NCBI GenBank assembly: GCA_905221605.1
Contig: CAJNDS010002357.1
Coordinates: forward strand, 405,331 to 452,830
DNA length: 47,500 bases
Reading direction: 5' to 3'
Source: Symbiodinium natans
Taxonomy: Eukaryota; Sar; Dinophyceae; Suessiales; Symbiodiniaceae
The first letter of the stretch is position 1. Every line of letters starts with the position of its first letter. Under the pieces are notes generated by a model. It did not search any database. It was not told where the DNA came from and was given only the letters and a program-made list of their open reading frames with translations. Both the position numbers and the translations under genes were made by a program. Shown in pieces: positions 37,155-47,327 of this stretch.

Positions 37155-37420
37155 CTGCTAGGTGCTGTCAGCGGACATTTGACACACCCATGCAGCATGC
37201 TCACGAGACTTCGACCTCCGCCAAGTTAACAAATGGAACACTTCCTCCAGCTTTGTAGATCAAATTATCCGAATAAGGAAGGGTACCCGTTGAGCTGGGC
37301 AAGGTCTGCAGGCAGCCACAAGGCCACAATCCCCCGAGTCGGACTGTACATGTGAGCCAATGCATCTACGTGACACAACCTCTGCAACTACTCTTCACAA
37401 AGCCTCTTTTCTTGGAGTGC

Positions 37421-37519
37421 TTCTTGGGGTTCGAAAAGGTGGTTGCGCGGTGGCTCAGGCGCTCCCACGAGCCGCCGGCCTGGTTTGGGTCGGCATCTTT
37501 CTTCTTTCCGGCCTTGGAG
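37421..37519 (-). CDS. Coding exon (basic linker, KAGKKKDADPNQAGGSWERL)
   Basis: Reads KAGKKKDADPNQAGGSWERL then SHRATTFSNPKK. Basic and likely disordered, with high coding bias; GC donor. Confidence 0.6.
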
Positions 37520-37710
37520 CTCAAGCTCATGACCCAAGGCATGTAGCCTGATAAATCCAACATCATGCTGGAGAAAGTATCGCTGTTGTGACTCTACTGA
37601 AAGCAACCTTAATTGGAATGATTCTAAATGCGCCAGCTATACCCTGCATAGCCGTAGAATCCTTCCCCCTTCCCAACCTTCCCCCCTTCCCAACCCTCCC
37701 CCCACCACAC

Positions 37711-37806
37711 GGGCGGAGGAAAAAGCCGAGGGAGCAGGAACGAAAACCTCTCTGCAGCTGACTTGGGGCCACGCGTTCACCTTCAGGCTCAAGTGGCAAA
37801 CGTCAT
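37711..37806 (-). CDS. Coding exon (DVCHLSLKVNAWPQVSCREV)
   Basis: TCTGCAG acceptor and GT donor; reads DVCHLSLKVNAWPQVSCREV then FVPAPSAFSSAR. Beta strands then linker. Confidence 0.6.
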
Positions 37807-37950
37807 CTGCAGAGACCTCGGACACCAAGAATGGTCGATGGTGCTGAGATGTGCAGAGTCTGGGGCCTACGAGGGTTTGGGTTGGATGCTGACTGCTCAG
37901 GGCTTGAAGGTTGTGATGGGCTGCTGGTTTGGAAGTTCAGGGCAAGGCAC

Positions 37951-38028
37951 GGAAGTCCTTCAGCTTTCGGTGGTTCCATGGGTTCGCTGCTGAATTTCTG
38001 TGGCTTGCGAACTTTTTGGGCCATCACC
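37951..38028 (-). CDS. Coding exon (MAQKVRKPQKFSSEPMEPPK)
   Basis: TTGCCAG acceptor and GT donor; reads MAQKVRKPQKFSSEPMEPPK. It lies in a 181-codon open frame (37803-38348) that also spans intron-like sequence. Confidence 0.5.
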
Positions 38029-38297
38029 CTGGCAAGAGACCAAAGGTGCTCGCTGCACCTAAAGAATTGAAAAACAACAGTTGCCCTCGAGGTGACGAGC
38101 AGCGTGTAGGCTGAGGAGGACTGACGCAGCACCCAACTAAGGATTGCACAATAGATACACGTGCAAGTGCAAGTGAGAATCCAACAAGCCAACACTGCTC
38201 CTACTCCCCAAGCGTGGGAAATATCCAGCCACAACCTCGAGGCTGGGGCGGTTTGCATGGAGTAGTCCACTACTTGGCCCACTTTGGCAGATTGCAC

Positions 38298-38335
38298 CTG
38301 AGAAGTGCGGCAGGGGTAGGGGTTTTTGAAGACTT
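38298..38335 (-). CDS. Micro-exon (VFKNPYPCRTSQ)
   Basis: CGGTAG acceptor and GTGCAA donor; reads VFKNPYPCRTSQ. Downstream the frame stays open through a hydrophobic run, so read-through into a longer exon is possible. Confidence 0.45.
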
Positions 38336-38428
38336 CTACCGACGCCAACTCCTCACCCCATCATCTGGAGACAGCTACACTTAGTACTACCCTGTTTGCA
38401 AGCACTGCGCCCAGAAGCCCTTGCTAAC

Positions 38429-38519
38429 TTCTCCTTTTCCCAACGGCACCCTTGCCATCATGTTGGAGGTCAGCGGGTACGTCCTGTCGAAGATCATGTC
38501 TTCCCTGTAGCTTCGGAAC
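38429..38519 (-). CDS. Coding exon (YREDMIFDRTYPLTSNMMAR)
   Basis: GCCTCCAG acceptor and GT donor; reads FRSYREDMIFDRTYPLTSNM then MARVPLGKGE. Strong. Confidence 0.66.
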
Positions 38520-38644
38520 CTGGAGGCAGACAGCCCATAGTATGTAAGTATTGGTGAGGTGCCCAAGAGCACTATACACCCTGAGCGAAGCCTGAAGCCC
38601 TGAAGCCATCCAAAGCGCTTCGCCATCAAATGGCAGATCCAAGC

Positions 38645-38722
38645 CCTTCGTGCCTCTGCTGGATGCGCGTGATCACTCCCTCTCGGACCTTAGTTTTGGA
38701 CAGAGGGGTGGCAGACAATGTA
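38645..38722 (-). CDS. Coding exon (KVREGVITRIQQRHEG)
   Basis: GTTGTCAG acceptor, GC donor. Reads LSATPLSKT then KVREGVITRIQQRHEG, a basic helix. Confidence 0.58.
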
Positions 38723-39045
38723 CTGACAACTTGATGGGCTTCGGTGGCTGCTCGTTTGGGGGGCTGGAGGCTGAGAGTCCTAAAGTTTGGCACTTAGGGC
38801 CTAAAATTGCACGAAATATGTTACCCTCGCATGCCTAAGCCCATGAAGCCTTGAAAACCCTGAAGCCTTCGTGCTGAGTGCGCTTGGAGTCCAGCAGAAT
38901 AGGGATTGAGGGTCTCACCCAAAAATGTTTCACAGAAACCTGGTTCTGGCGCCCTGTAGCACTGCAGGCATGACGAGGATGTTCTACTATACAGTTGTGT
39001 GTCATGTTCATGTGTTCTTCTTTACCCTTTCTTTGCCAAGCTTAC

Positions 39046-39157
39046 GGCTTCGCGGACGTGGGTTTTGAGCTCATCGGAATATTGGGCGGACAGGACACAT
39101 CGTCGATTTCTTTGGCCTTCTGCTTGCCCAACTTCGTGAGCTTCTCGGACATGAAAC
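39046..39157 (-). CDS. Coding exon (MSEKLTKLGKQKAKEIDDVS)
   Basis: AGCCAAG acceptor and GTAAGC donor; reads MSEKLTKLGKQKAKEIDDVS then CPPNIPMSSKPTSAK. Lys-rich helix followed by a Pro/Ser linker. Confidence 0.65.
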
Positions 39158-39243
39158 CTTGGCTTTTTCAAGCAAATGAAACACAAAATCTAAAATCCTG
39201 CGATTGAAGACACGACAACATGCCCCAACCGTGACCCAGAAAC

Positions 39244-39296
39244 GCGCTGCCCAGATTTGCTGATCCTTGCGCCGCTGTTTTTCTTCCATTTTCTTC
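39244..39296 (-). CDS. Coding exon (KKMEEKQRRKDQQIWAA)
   Basis: CTCGCCAG acceptor, GT donor; charged helix KKMEEKQRRKDQQIWAA. Confidence 0.58.
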
Positions 39297-39417
39297 CTGG
39301 CGAGGCTTCAGGGCAATCTTAGCATTTGTGATCTAGGCCTTCTGCATGTTTACCAACCCAAAGAGCTCCAGGCTTCGGGGCTGCCAGACACAGTTTTGCA
39401 GGCTGCGTCCTGTAGAC

Positions 39418-39477
39418 CAACTTGAACTTCATCCAGCCGCGGCTGATGTCAACCTGCACCATCGAACTGTGCAGATC
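39418..39477 (-). CDS. Coding exon (DLHSSMVQVDISRGWMKFKL)
   Basis: Exactly 20 codons between TAATCCAG and a GT donor: DLHSSMVQVDISRGWMKFKL. Alternating strand with a GW step. Confidence 0.65.
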
Positions 39478-39609
39478 CTGGATTAGACCCATGTGACCAA
39501 ACATCCAAAACCCAAGCTAGCGTGACGAATGAGACAACCCAAGCCTTTCGCGCCCCAGAGTGTTGAAATGACTTTCTGCAAAGCATGATCTGGCTTCAGG
39601 CAGGTAAGC

Positions 39610-39678
39610 AAGATGCTGAGGCCTTCATCAGCCTCATGGCCATGTTCTTCACCAAGGCTTTTGTCTTGGCATACTCAC
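39610..39678 (-). CDS. Coding exon (EYAKTKALVKNMAMRLMKAS)
   Basis: GTCCCAG acceptor; basic helix EYAKTKALVKNMAMRLMKAS. A plus-strand frame over the same bases is protein-like, so strand is not fully certain; GC donor. Confidence 0.5.
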
Positions 39679-39923
39679 CTGGGACATGCCCTGCTCTGCT
39701 ACCGAAACCCACGCATCCTCAAACAAGCCTTGATTCCGTCCCCAACAAGGAATTTCGAAGTCTGGCCTAGCATCCCAAGCACGTGAACTTTAAACAAAGC
39801 CACGGACGCTTCGCCACTCGCTGAGCACAATTCATTCTGGGCCAGTATTCGGCGTTCATACCCACAAGCTGCTGCTTTACGCTGCCTTCCCGCCAACTCC
39901 GAAACCTCCTACACAACGGGGGC

Positions 39924-40021
39924 CCGGCTGTAGTACATGGCTAGGGAATCCCAAGCTTTTTGCAAGGCCCCAGAAGTGGCACGACCGATGGACCTCAGGC
40001 GATCCGAGGGTGTTCCTGCTT
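39924..40021 (-). CDS. Coding exon (LRSIGRATSGALQKAWDSLA)
   Basis: Reads EAGTPSDRLRSIGRATSGAL then QKAWDSLAMYYSR. Helical; GC donor, AACAG acceptor. Confidence 0.6.
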
Positions 40022-40479
40022 CTGTTTTTTGATTAAGCTTGGAAGGTAAAAGGGTCGAGAAGCACCTGAGGGCGCTTGAAGGTTTTGGGTCTCCTTCCAT
40101 CCGGTTTACAAGGTTGACTCTGCAAGCAGCTCTACATCAAAATTTAACAGGGCTCGAGGATGGGCATTCAGAAATTCTGCGGCCGAATTCTATTGACTGA
40201 TCCTTGCGAAGATGCAGTTCTCAAGCTAGGTTTATTGAAGGATTTAGAAAACAGGGACACTGAGTTGAAACGGACAAATACAGTGCCTCTTACTTGCACG
40301 TGACACCTCTACAGCCTCTACACATGCTTTCAGCGTTCTAAACCCAAACGTTCTAAGCACTATACCGCCAAATCTCAAAGCTCCAAACCCTAACTCAACC
40401 TTCCCAATAATTCCCTCCAGTCCCTGACATGAAACCAACACCCGGAGCAAACGCAACAAAAGCACTGAGGCCGCCACAC

Positions 40480-40515
40480 CTTCAGCGCCCGACGGTCGTT
40501 CTCTGAAACTAACAC
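40480..40515 (-). CDS. Micro-exon (VLVSENDRRALK)
   Basis: Exactly 12 codons between CGGAAG and GTGTGG; reads VLVSENDRRALK. Confidence 0.48.
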
Positions 40516-40611
40516 CTTCCGTTGAAGATGTTGGGCCCCAAAGATGCTTGAGCTTTGGGCTTGAGGGGGGCTTCAGGTGACGAGATCCAAGATCATGGAC
40601 ACGGGGCTCAC

Positions 40612-40691
40612 AGCTCATGAGCCATATGGAAGTGTTCAGCAAAGACTGGTCATCAGAAGTATCCCACAAACACCAGTTTGGGGTGCCAAGC
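40612..40691 (-). CDS. Coding exon (TPNWCLWDTSDDQSLLNTSI)
   Basis: CTCTGAG acceptor and GTGAGC donor; reads TPNWCLWDTSDDQSLLNTSI then WLMS. Confidence 0.57.
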
Positions 40692-40862
40692 CTCAGAGAA
40701 TCAATTGGGCATCCTAAACATTGAACCAGCCTTGGCCAGCGTGAACGCTCGTTTCCATCTGTGGATCTTGGCATCATCCTTTGAATACAAATACAACCTC
40801 AGTAGGCGAGTAGGCGATGGGCACTAAAACGTGGAGAGGCTAAACATGATCATGAGTACCAC

Positions 40863-40955
40863 AGTAGCTTTCCTTGCAGTGTTTGGCAAACCGGGCTGAA
40901 CATGTGTCCATGGCCGTGTGCAAGACATGGCTTCTTTCCACGAACTGACGTGCAG
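40863..40955 (-). CDS. Coding exon (ARQFVERSHVLHTAMDTCSA)
   Basis: CTTGCAG acceptor and GT donor; reads ARQFVERSHVLHTAMDTCSA then RFAKHCKESY. Another frame is open too. Confidence 0.48.
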
Positions 40956-41896
40956 CTGCAAGTTCTTGCAATGTCTTACCACATTACTCCAGAAAGGCCA
41001 TTCCATCACAAAACATATCACCACCCCCACCTTGAAGCACCGCTGTAAAACCATATCCTGCGAAAAGAGCTCTCTTCAACAGCAGTCCTTTCCCATCCTT
41101 TCCCTGGAGATCTGTGGTCCCGGGCGGAGACTTGCCTTGCGCCTCTCTTTCTGAACAAATTACACGGAGGCGCATTTGGTAGCCTGGCGCAAGCAATATA
41201 AACCAATAGGTTATCTTTTCTTGGGGGCTTCATTTTTGGAACAAGCACCAAAAAGGATAGGGTTCGAAGACGTAGTGCTGGGCACCTTCAACCCTGGACC
41301 GAGAACCTTGGGGTTGTGGCTGAACTTAAGATTCAGGGAGGCCAATCTGACGTTAACAAGCGGAACCAGGTAGCAGCGGCTCGTGAAGTCTTCTGGACAG
41401 ACCGCAGCGCAGACTGCAAGCGCCTTCTTGCCATTTTGGCAGAGAAGACGTCCGCGGCTCTTCGTAGAAGCAGGTGGCATTTTTCAGATTGTAAATTGCC
41501 TGGGGGCCAAGTTGGGGTCGAGATGGTAAGGCATCAAGTCTTGGGCTCCAGAGACTTTAGGGATATTGGGATGTCAGGGTCCTTTTGTTTGGAGGATGTG
41601 GGGCTGCTGGCACCGACCTAGCACTGCCACCACTCTGGAAACCGTCACATCACCCTCGTCACCAGCAGAACCTCAAGCCTTCAAGCCAGAGCCTACGGGG
41701 CGTGCTGTAACTCAGTCGAGAACTCTTGAAAGGCTAAGGTTCCTCCTGCGCGGGTTTGGGTTTCAAGATGCTTGAGCGGTTTCAGCTGCGAAAAGCTTAC
41801 GACACGCAACCTCCGACTGAAACACCCGCGAATCAAGTCGCATCAACCCGTTGCACACAGTTGCACGCAGCCAAAACCCCAATTCTCCCCTGCGGC

Positions 41897-41986
41897 CTTG
41901 ACTTTTGCGTTGGGATGATGATCCCTGTACACGAGCAGCTCACCATTGTCGATGATGAAGCTGCGCTCCACCCTGTGGCAACGTTG
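41897..41986 (-). CDS. Coding exon (ERSFIIDNGELLVYRDHHPN)
   Basis: Exactly 30 codons between GCCCTCAG and a GC donor. Reads QRCHRV, ERSFIIDNGELLVYRDHHPN, AKVK. FIIDNGELLVYRD resembles the second strand pair of PH domains; tentative. Confidence 0.63.
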
Positions 41987-42306
41987 CTGAGGGCAGCTGA
42001 TCGTAAGGTTCAAGCTCTAAACTGTTGAACCAGAAGTGAAGGTTGAGGGGCAACCAACCAATCTCTACCGCGGGGCTTGAGGACTTGACGCCATCCGCAT
42101 TGCCGCTCGTTATTAGGATCTCCCATGTCAGATCGTGCCATTTAACCGGATGGCTGGTGAGGTCACACCCACATGTTCAAACACCGAATCATGAACGCCT
42201 CCATCCAAATCACAAACAGCAAACCCCTAGAAGGACCCCATGCTAGAACAACGAAAGCGAAAAAACAAGCCAGATGACAGTGGCTGCTCTTGGGCTTGAA
42301 AGCAGC

Positions 42307-42414
42307 TTGCGGCTGCTGGGGGTCGGCGTTGAGTTCTGATGCGATCATGGCGGTTCCGGCGGCTAAGCCGCCGACCGGGCGTTGCAGCAAGGGCGACTCT
42401 TGGAGATCTTGATC
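42307..42414 (-). CDS. Coding exon (DLQESPLLQRPVGGLAAGTA)
   Basis: Exactly 36 codons between GTCTCAG and a GC donor: DQDLQESPLLQRPVGGLAAG, TAMIASELNADPQQPQ. Likely a linker. Confidence 0.6.
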
Positions 42415-42969
42415 CTGAGACAAAGAAAAGCGTTACATCGACAAGATTGCACCCACTCAAGCACCGTGGTCAAGCTTAGCATGGGCAGACCAAATCTGCG
42501 CACCCAGATCCTAAATCCTGAATCCTTTCTGAACTCCCTTGAAACCTAAGACTCTGAACCACCCTAACATCCAGCCTCCTCCCGCCTCACGGTACATCCC
42601 GAGTTTTCTGAACCCCCTGACCCTATCAGACTAGCGGACTCCAAAAATCTTCGACTTTTGGGGTCCAGAGATGCATCAAGAGGACGATTTCGAGTTTTGC
42701 GATGCATAGTTTCAGGGCAACGATTCTTTACTGGTTCTCCGCTTGCCGAGGGTCAGTGTCTCTCTCTTTCGGTCTTCCCGGTGCTGCACCACATTCTGGA
42801 GCTTCTTCTGAGCTGCGCCTCGAACAGCCCACGTCAGATGCACTGAAGCTCAAAGGGTTGGGGGCCCCATTTGGGGGGGTTCTTTTTTAACAGGACTCGG
42901 GTTTTCTTCGGGCTTGTGGCAAGGACTCGGGTTGGGTTGTGAGTGACCTTCGCAAACTCCATGGAGAGC

Positions 42970-43036
42970 CCAAGAAGCGGCGCCCGCCTGACACAGTGAA
43001 GCGCGCCTGTCCTTCCAGCAAGAGCTTGATCTTTGC
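42970..43036 (-). CDS. Coding exon (KIKLLLEGQARFTVSGGRRF)
   Basis: GTGCCAG acceptor; reads AKIKLLLEGQARFTVSGGRR then FL. Beta pattern; GC donor. Confidence 0.6.
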
Positions 43037-43104
43037 CTGGCACTCACACTCAAAGATGGTGCAGAGCCAAGAAGCCACTTTCAAGATCTCTTAGCCGCCA
43101 ACAC

Positions 43105-43323
43105 ATTCAAAAATGCAAAAACCGTGAAGGCCTGGATATCGTCGGCTTCGGGCGCGCTGTACGCAGAGGCCACGGACAGCTCTTTGGCGTCCAACAACCT
43201 GATCTGCTCGGCGGCGATCATCATTGCCTGCAAGGGCAGCTTGATGACGTGTGCATGGTGTAGGACGATGGATCGCATATACAGCATGGATTGAGGCATC
43301 TTTAGTGTCTTTAGTGCAACCAT
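43105..43323 (-). CDS. Longest coding exon (helical; MMIAAEQIRLLDAKELSVAS)
   Basis: Exactly 73 codons from a TTCAAG acceptor to a GT donor. Reads MVALKTLKMPQSMLYMRSIV, LHHAHVIKLPLQ, AMMIAAEQIRLLDAKELSVA, SAYSAPEADDIQAFTVF. Helical and hydrophobic, with good codon bias in the second half; the exon may begin later than called. Confidence 0.6.
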
Positions 43324-43843
43324 CTTGAAAAAGCTTCGCGTCATATGCTCCATGCATGAAGTTACATAAACAAGCTGGAAGACATGTTGATCTTTGGCAA
43401 ACCCTGAGATCCTACATCCGCTGCATGTTCATTGAGGGCTGCAAGCATCAATATGAATGAAGTGGGCTTGCTCGCATTGATGACATCTACAGATTCAGTT
43501 CTTCCAAGAAAGACACTCAACGCTACACACCCTGATCTTGTATTTTTTGACAGCAGTCAAACAATGACAAACGATCCCACGTTCCCAAAACAAGCTGTAC
43601 ATGTCGACCTCGCATCAGAAACTGGCCTGCTTCACTGCTTTGTGATACGAGCCATCGCCCCTCAGCCAACCCTGCCCGAGACAAGGATCGCAGGTGCTGG
43701 TTGTTGCAAGGGTGCAGATGGATGCACAAAGTTCGACGTTGAAACCGGATGCCTTCAAACCCAAAGGCTCTGTGGCAAGGGGTTTGTAGCAAGTAACGTT
43801 TTGGTGTTTAGGCGGCTCACAGCTCCACGTACAGAGAACTCAC

Positions 43844-43981
43844 CAATTGAATCGCAAGTTTGACATTTGACACCACACGTTAGTAACATGCACATCTGAC
43901 CCTCAATGGCCTTGCTGACGGTTTTCTGGGGACCTCCATCCACAAGGGCGATCCGCGTCGCCTGATCGTGTTCATCAAAGA
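43844..43981 (-). CDS. Coding exon (EHDQATRIALVDGGPQKTVS)
   Basis: Canonical GTGAGT donor. Reads FDEHDQATRIALVDGGPQKT, VSKAIEGQMCMLLTCGVKC, QTCDSI. The acceptor is approximate. The C-X3-6-C-rich end could bind metal, but this is speculative. The plus strand here carries a 143-codon open frame (43432-43863). Confidence 0.55.
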
Positions 43982-44017
43982 CTTCAAAGAACCCAAATTC
44001 ACAAAAACGAACAAATC

Positions 44018-44085
44018 CTTGTTGGCGTTAGACACACATTGTGCCTGTCGCTGAGGCCGAAGATCAACTGGACCAGTACTTGTTC
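44018..44085 (-). CDS. Coding exon (EQVLVQLIFGLSDRHNVCLT)
   Basis: ATGACCAG acceptor; reads EQVLVQLIFGLSDRHNVCLT. GA or GC donor. Confidence 0.53.
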
Positions 44086-44183
44086 CTGGTCATCAGATCA
44101 GGCAACTGTTTCTTTTCCCTGGTCTGAAAGAACGGACACAGCACAAGACCAAGAAGAGGTTTTTTGAGGCAGCGGCGCAGCAC

Positions 44184-44233
44184 CAAGGGTCGCGCTTCCT
44201 GCCGCTCAGCCATTGCTGCGAAAGCAGGACGCC
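44184..44233 (-). CDS. Coding exon (RPAFAAMAERQEARPL)
   Basis: GATCTAG acceptor, GT donor; reads RPAFAAMAERQEARPL. The frame remains open downstream. Confidence 0.48.
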
Positions 44234-45759
44234 CTAGATCATATTCCTTGGGCCGAATATCACAGTGCAAAATGCATCGACATCGACATCGACAACACAA
44301 ATCATCTTCCAATCATACCCAACCACAACATTTCGTCGGCATAAGTTGCGAAAAGCATGGCTTCCGAGCATATGCCTTGCTGCAAGCCTACGTACGCCGA
44401 CCTTACATTCACAGACCAAAGTGCCCAGGCGCTCAAAGCTCTTATACAGACTGTATATGCGCAACTACTTTCGCAGCCGGAGAAGCATGTCCCATGCACT
44501 CCCACTCTGATGGCTAGGCATGCGGAAAACTCTGCACAAAAACTGACACGTGTCTAACTCTGCACAAATCAAGTTGTTATCGCAAGGTGCTGCCCACATG
44601 TGCCCAATCAATAAAATAAAAGCCATCCTGGTGTTCTCGTTCCGGGAGCGTTATCGAACTTGAACGTGTAACTGTCTAACTGTGTAGCTGAAACATGCTG
44701 AAGCCATGCCTAAACATCACACCGTGGGCGAATCTCCATGAGGCAAAATTCTAAGCTCGATACAAAGAAGCGAAAACAATGCACAATGAGGTTTTCATCC
44801 AGAAGGCGCGATACAGCAGCATACGGCATTCCATGGCCGCTCGCCCCGTAGATGTTCTTGTGCTGCAAGCTACGGTCAGAGCACTTCCGAGCCACGGGCA
44901 CGGAGACATACCGGCACATGATACAGTCGCGGGCAAAAGCTTGATTCGACTTCGCTCTGCACTTGCGGATGCGACATCCGGGCAATATCCGTGAATCCGT
45001 GGTAGACAGTCCTTGTTTTCTCCTTCTTGGAACGTTTGGCGTAGTAAGTTGCATGCCGTGGCACAGGACGTGCGGCGAGAATACGAGGTCGTGAAGTGCC
45101 TCGCACCCCCACGCCCCCGCTAGGGGCGCTTTCAAGTTGTCCTCTGTCAGCAATCTCAAGATTCCTTCTGCCCATGATTTCAATTTCGGTCGTTCAACTG
45201 GATCCCTATTGGACGTATCACCACACCTCAAATCTGAGTGACCTTGTGCAGTGCCATGGCAATTTCCGTGGCGCTGCAACCGTACTAAGTTTCGACGCTG
45301 CGGGCAAACTCGCTGGAATTCCGGCCGGCCACTAAGGAATATGATGTGAAAAAAAGCCTGGACGAGGTGCCTCGCCGAGTCGTCCGCGTCAATGGCAGCT
45401 TCTAAGCTGCACCGACGCAGCGCGCACGTCCCTCGCTGCGTGCTCCCTCAAACGCTCTGCAATTGGACGCCAGTTGCTGGAATGGCGACTTGCTCTGCAG
45501 GCTCCCCGTCGGCAACCCACACCGGATAGCCGCAGGCAGAATATGTCGAAAACCGTGGACCATAAATGATGATGTACAACCCTCTGCACAGAAGTTGCAA
45601 TGTCCGGGGACTTACTGTAAATAAATCATTACTTTCTGCACAGAACTTGCCAAGGCTTCACTACCACACGACGACGACGACAACGACGACGACGACGAAG
45701 ACGAAGACGAAGACGAAGACGAAGACGAAGACGAAGACGAAGACGAAGACGAAGACGAA

Positions 45760-45793
<34 letters not shown>

Positions 45794-45795
45794 GA

Positions 45796-45841
<46 letters not shown>

Positions 45842-45884
45842 CGAGGACGAGGAAGAGGAAGAGGAAGAGGAAGAGGACGAGGAA

Positions 45885-45982
<98 letters not shown>

Positions 45983-46064
45983 AGACGAAGACGAAGACGA
46001 AGACGAAGACGAAGAACGACGACGACGAAGACGACGACGACGACGACGACGACGGCCCGCGAAC
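44234..46064. other. Stretch with long overlapping frames and the GAN repeat
   Basis: Contains a reverse-transcriptase-like reading (44320-44395), a 189-codon minus-strand frame (44710-45279) of uncertain meaning, and competing frames at 45390-45560 (minus: YPVWVADGEPAEQVAIPATG). No firm exon. Confidence 0.35.
45663..46053. repeat. Mirror-ordered GAN trinucleotide repeat
   Basis: Blocks run GAC, GAAGAC, GAGGAC, GAAGAG, GAGGAC, GAAGAC, GAC. One plus-strand frame is almost purely Asp/Glu, but small indels break it. Confidence 0.97.
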
Positions 46065-46157
46065 GTCCGTGAGTCCGAACGTCTCCCCCATCTGGTCCAT
46101 CACCGTCACGACCTTGAGGTCCTTCCACCTTCTTCTTTTTCTTCTTTCTTCTTTCTT
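46065..46157 (-). CDS. Coding exon (WKDLKVVTVMDQMGETFGLT)
   Basis: GCAGCAG acceptor and GT donor. Reads KKEERRKRRR, WKDLKVVTVMDQMGETFGLT, D. A basic helix then a folded-looking segment. Confidence 0.6.
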
Positions 46158-46249
46158 CTGCTGCTCCTTTTTTTCCTACCTTTAGGCGATCTCTTGGGTT
46201 GCCGCTTCAGTGACCTTGAGAAGATCAAGATGGCCTTTCGGCTTCTGGC

Positions 46250-46305
46250 CTGTTGTCGTTTAGCTCATGCTGCAAGGTAACCTCTTGAACTTTCAAGCCA
46301 CCCAT
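46250..46305 (-). CDS. Coding exon (MGGLKVQEVTLQHELNDN)
   Basis: ATCTACAG acceptor and GC donor; reads MGGLKVQEVTLQHELNDN. The frame is open upstream and downstream. Confidence 0.52.
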
Positions 46306-46470
46306 CTGTAGATGAGCGTGGTTGCATTTTTGATAAAGACCTTGCGAGGCATACCTCACACTTCCGACAAGTCTTTTCCAAACAACTGCGCAACCTGGCA
46401 TCGTTTGGTTTCGATTAATCAAGTAGCACTCGTCTGGACAGTTCCAGCGCAAGCTTACCGCTTGGCACAC

Positions 46471-46568
46471 TTGCCGACTGTTTGGATGTTTTTTTTCGGT
46501 CTTTGGTTGTTGCTTTCTTGCTTTCTTTCTTGGTGTGACCTTCTTGCCCTTCAAGTCTTTGGTGTCCC
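46471..46568 (-). CDS. Possible exon, very basic (KGKKVTPRKKARKQQPKTEK)
   Basis: From TTTGAG to a GT donor; reads DTKDL, KGKKVTPRKKARKQQPKTEK, KHPNSRQ. A Lys/Arg-rich, probably disordered segment that could be a nuclear or nucleic-acid-binding tail. Confidence 0.42.
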
Positions 46569-47216
46569 CTCAAACCCACATTCCGACTCCGCATACTTTT
46601 CCTCTACTTTAAAATTGTAAACACAGGAAACAAAAACAAGAAACAAGAAATCGCGATCAATCACACTCGGTAGCAACCACTCCAGAAAAAAAGACTCTTA
46701 TCATCGACAACGTCAAAGTCGATTTCGTAAGTCATCCATCAAATAGTAGAAAATCGGCCTCTGCCTCACGGTTCCAGGGCTTCGTCCGAAGAATAAACTT
46801 CGGAGATGTGGGAATTGAAACGCAGGTTCAACCTGAACTTGGAACTAAGAGTTCAACAGTTTGGGTGGAACCTGGAAACCCAGATTGCCCAGGTAGGTTG
46901 TAACCCAAGTTGCAAACCAGGTTCAGTTCCAAGGTTCGACCTGGAGTCGCCTGGTTTCGAGCCCAGGTCAACCTGGGTTCTCTCAGATTCAAACCTAAAC
47001 TGGGAAAAATTGTGTTTTCTGGTTTTGAACCCAACTTTGAAACGTGAAAAATAAGTAGAGACGTCGAAAATTTCTTTTTCTACCAGAGCGTCTGTTAGCA
47101 ACACGCAAACGTTTTTTCACCACTTTTTTTGAAAATTTAAGTTGTTGTTTTTGCTTGCTGTCTTTTCTTCACATTAAGACTGAACCTGCTGACCGCCAAA
47201 TGATGTTTGGTTCCAG
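46569..47216. other. Non-coding stretch with AACCTGG-type words
   Basis: No supported exon. 46817-46985 holds repeated, often palindromic AGGTTCAACCT/AACCTGGAA words unlike the telomere-derived words elsewhere. If the strand switches to the right, this may be an intergenic switch region. Confidence 0.45.
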
Positions 47217-47327
47217 GGTGAGCGATTTGATGTGAAAGAAATGGCCTTTGTCATGGATGTGATGATTGGCTTTGCTGACATCCAAGCTGCTGGCATTCTG
47301 ACAAGGACAAGAACTGATTTCCTTCCG
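47217..47327 (+). CDS. Plus-strand coding exon (MAFVMDVMIGFADIQAAGIL)
   Basis: Exactly 37 codons, phase 0 at both ends, between GGTTCCAG and GTACGT on the plus strand. Reads GERFDVKE, MAFVMDVMIGFADIQAAGIL, TRTRTDFLP. It is the only plus-strand block with both splice sites strong. Third positions are less G/C-rich than in minus-strand exons. The antisense frame is also open, so a minus-strand alternative is not excluded. It suggests a second gene running to the right. Confidence 0.5.

Noticed and set aside
43432-43863. 143-codon plus-strand frame
   Set aside because: Antisense to a minus-strand exon with a canonical donor; no features of its own.
44710-45279. 189-codon minus-strand frame, the longest apart from repeats
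   Set aside because: A frame this long is about what chance allows here; it overlaps another 99-codon frame and shows no codon bias or domain.
45566-46128. 150-168-codon frames (Thr-Lys/Arg, Gly-Arg, Ser, Val-Leu)
   Set aside because: Translations of the GAN repeat in different frames.
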